From the NCBI GenBank assembly GCA_035544835.1, contig DASZZV010000338.1, positions 1-5,575 on the forward strand: a stretch of DNA of 5,575 nt, given 5' to 3'. Made by a program: the position numbers and the translations under genes. Source of the DNA: DASZZV01 sp035544835. GTDB taxonomy: Bacteria > Acidobacteriota > Thermoanaerobaculia > Gp7-AA8. Of the stretch, positions 5,276 through 5,575 are shown in pieces (position 1 is the stretch's first letter; each line of letters starts with the position of its first letter). The notes beneath the pieces are model-generated. The model did no database searches. It was given only the letters and a program-made list of their open reading frames with translations, and had not been told where the DNA came from.

Positions 5276-5342
5276 CAAACTCCAGGAGCGGGCGCCTCGC
5301 CCGCTCCTGGAGTTTGGCTATTCGTGGGCGGCCCGGAGGGCC
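5276..5342. repeat. Two-hairpin module with a 19-bp perfect stem
   Basis: Arms 5276-5294 and 5298-5316 pair perfectly over 19 bp around a CCT loop. GGCTATT (5316-5322) follows, and then a second hairpin, GGCCC (5330-5334) with GGGCC (5338-5342). The same order, including GGCTATT after the first stem, is seen at 22-65, although the stem sequences differ. The first stem may also act as a 3'-end structure for the Bax-inhibitor transcript, but it lacks a T-tract. Confidence 0.6.
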
Positions 5343-5346
5343 AGTA

Positions 5347-5570
5347 AGCTGGTAGCCAGTGGTGAGCGAAGCGAACCACTGGACGCGGGATCATAACGAT
5401 TCTTTTTTGTAGAGCCCCGGCAGGGGCGCGAGCAATCGACAGAAGAGCGCGTCCAATCGAGGCATCCGGTGGCGGCTTTCGCCCCTGCCGGGGCTCGGTG
5501 AAACTTCAAGCAAATGATTGATTCGTGACGTCTTCCAGTGGTTCGCTTCGCTCACCACTGGCTACCAGCT
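5347..5570. repeat. 224-bp nested inverted-repeat element (MITE/REPIN-like)
   Basis: The 37-bp ends (5347-5383 and 5534-5570, AGCTGGTAGCCAGTGGTGAG...) are identical in inverted orientation. Each end also folds on itself through CCAGTGGT/ACCACTGG with an 11-base loop. Nearly concentric inside is a second 17-bp inverted repeat, GAGCCCCGGCAGGGGCG (5412-5428) and its complement (5480-5496). The core has two near-copies of GCGCGNNCAATCGA at 5426 and 5447, 21 bases apart. No credible protein is encoded. It fits a non-autonomous mobile or REPIN-like element, or nested insertion of one repeat into another. Flanking target-site duplications cannot be judged because the window ends five bases later. 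With the hairpins at 5203-5221 and 5276-5342 it fills the gene-free stretch 5188-5575. Confidence 0.7.
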
Positions 5571-5575
5571 CTGCG

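Noticed and set aside
4912..5394. Minus-strand ORF antisense to the Bax inhibitor gene and into the hairpins
   Set aside because: Low-complexity Glu/Asp/Arg translation, the mirror of a membrane protein plus repeat DNA.
5318..5509. Minus-strand ORF inside the nested inverted repeat
   Set aside because: It consists largely of repeat arms, has no ribosome site and shows no recognisable protein.
5347..5570. CRISPR array or insertion sequence
   Set aside because: Repeats are inverted and nested rather than regularly spaced direct repeats, and no transposase or cas coding sequence is present.

Overview
The window looks like a chromosomal segment of a GC-rich, diderm, environmental bacterium. DnaK carries the large N-terminal-domain insertion typical of Gram-negative-type Hsp70s. 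The intergenic DNA is full of paired-hairpin repeats of a kind I associate with Acidobacteriota-like genomes. The phylum is an inference from style and memory, not from a marker gene.

Layout: four genes lie on the minus strand and read right to left: dnaK (4301-2391), a MerR-type HspR-like repressor gene (2281-1901), a sigma-70 family factor (1665-439) and a small unknown ORF (442-176) that overlaps the sigma stop codon by ATGA. On the plus strand, divergent from dnaK, is a complete Bax inhibitor-1/YccA-type seven-helix membrane protein (4477-5187). Its putative extended -10 promoter sits inside an inverted repeat in the 175-base divergent intergenic region.

The dnaK and hspR-like genes suggest a heat-shock module in which the repressor lies just downstream of its expected target. 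No canonical HAIR or CIRCE operator is visible upstream of dnaK, so the operator is either degenerate or different here. GrpE and DnaJ are not in the window.

The most unusual gene is the sigma factor. After normal regions 1.2, 2 and 3 it appears to carry two region-4 domains in tandem. The first keeps the fold pattern but has lost the DNA-contacting RERVRQ-type residues. The second is canonical. A Trp/Tyr-rich linker of about 50 residues separates them.

The non-coding stretches hold several separate repeats. There is a two-hairpin module at 22-65 and a similar one at 5276-5342. A TGTCATC/GATGACA-ended repeat lies at 98-148 and a perfect 20-bp palindrome at 1698-1717. A REPIN-like pair of inverted two-hairpin units, with 32-bp identical arms, lies at 1755-1880. 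A 224-bp nested inverted repeat with 37-bp identical ends lies at 5347-5570. No tRNA, rRNA, CRISPR array or transposase gene was seen.
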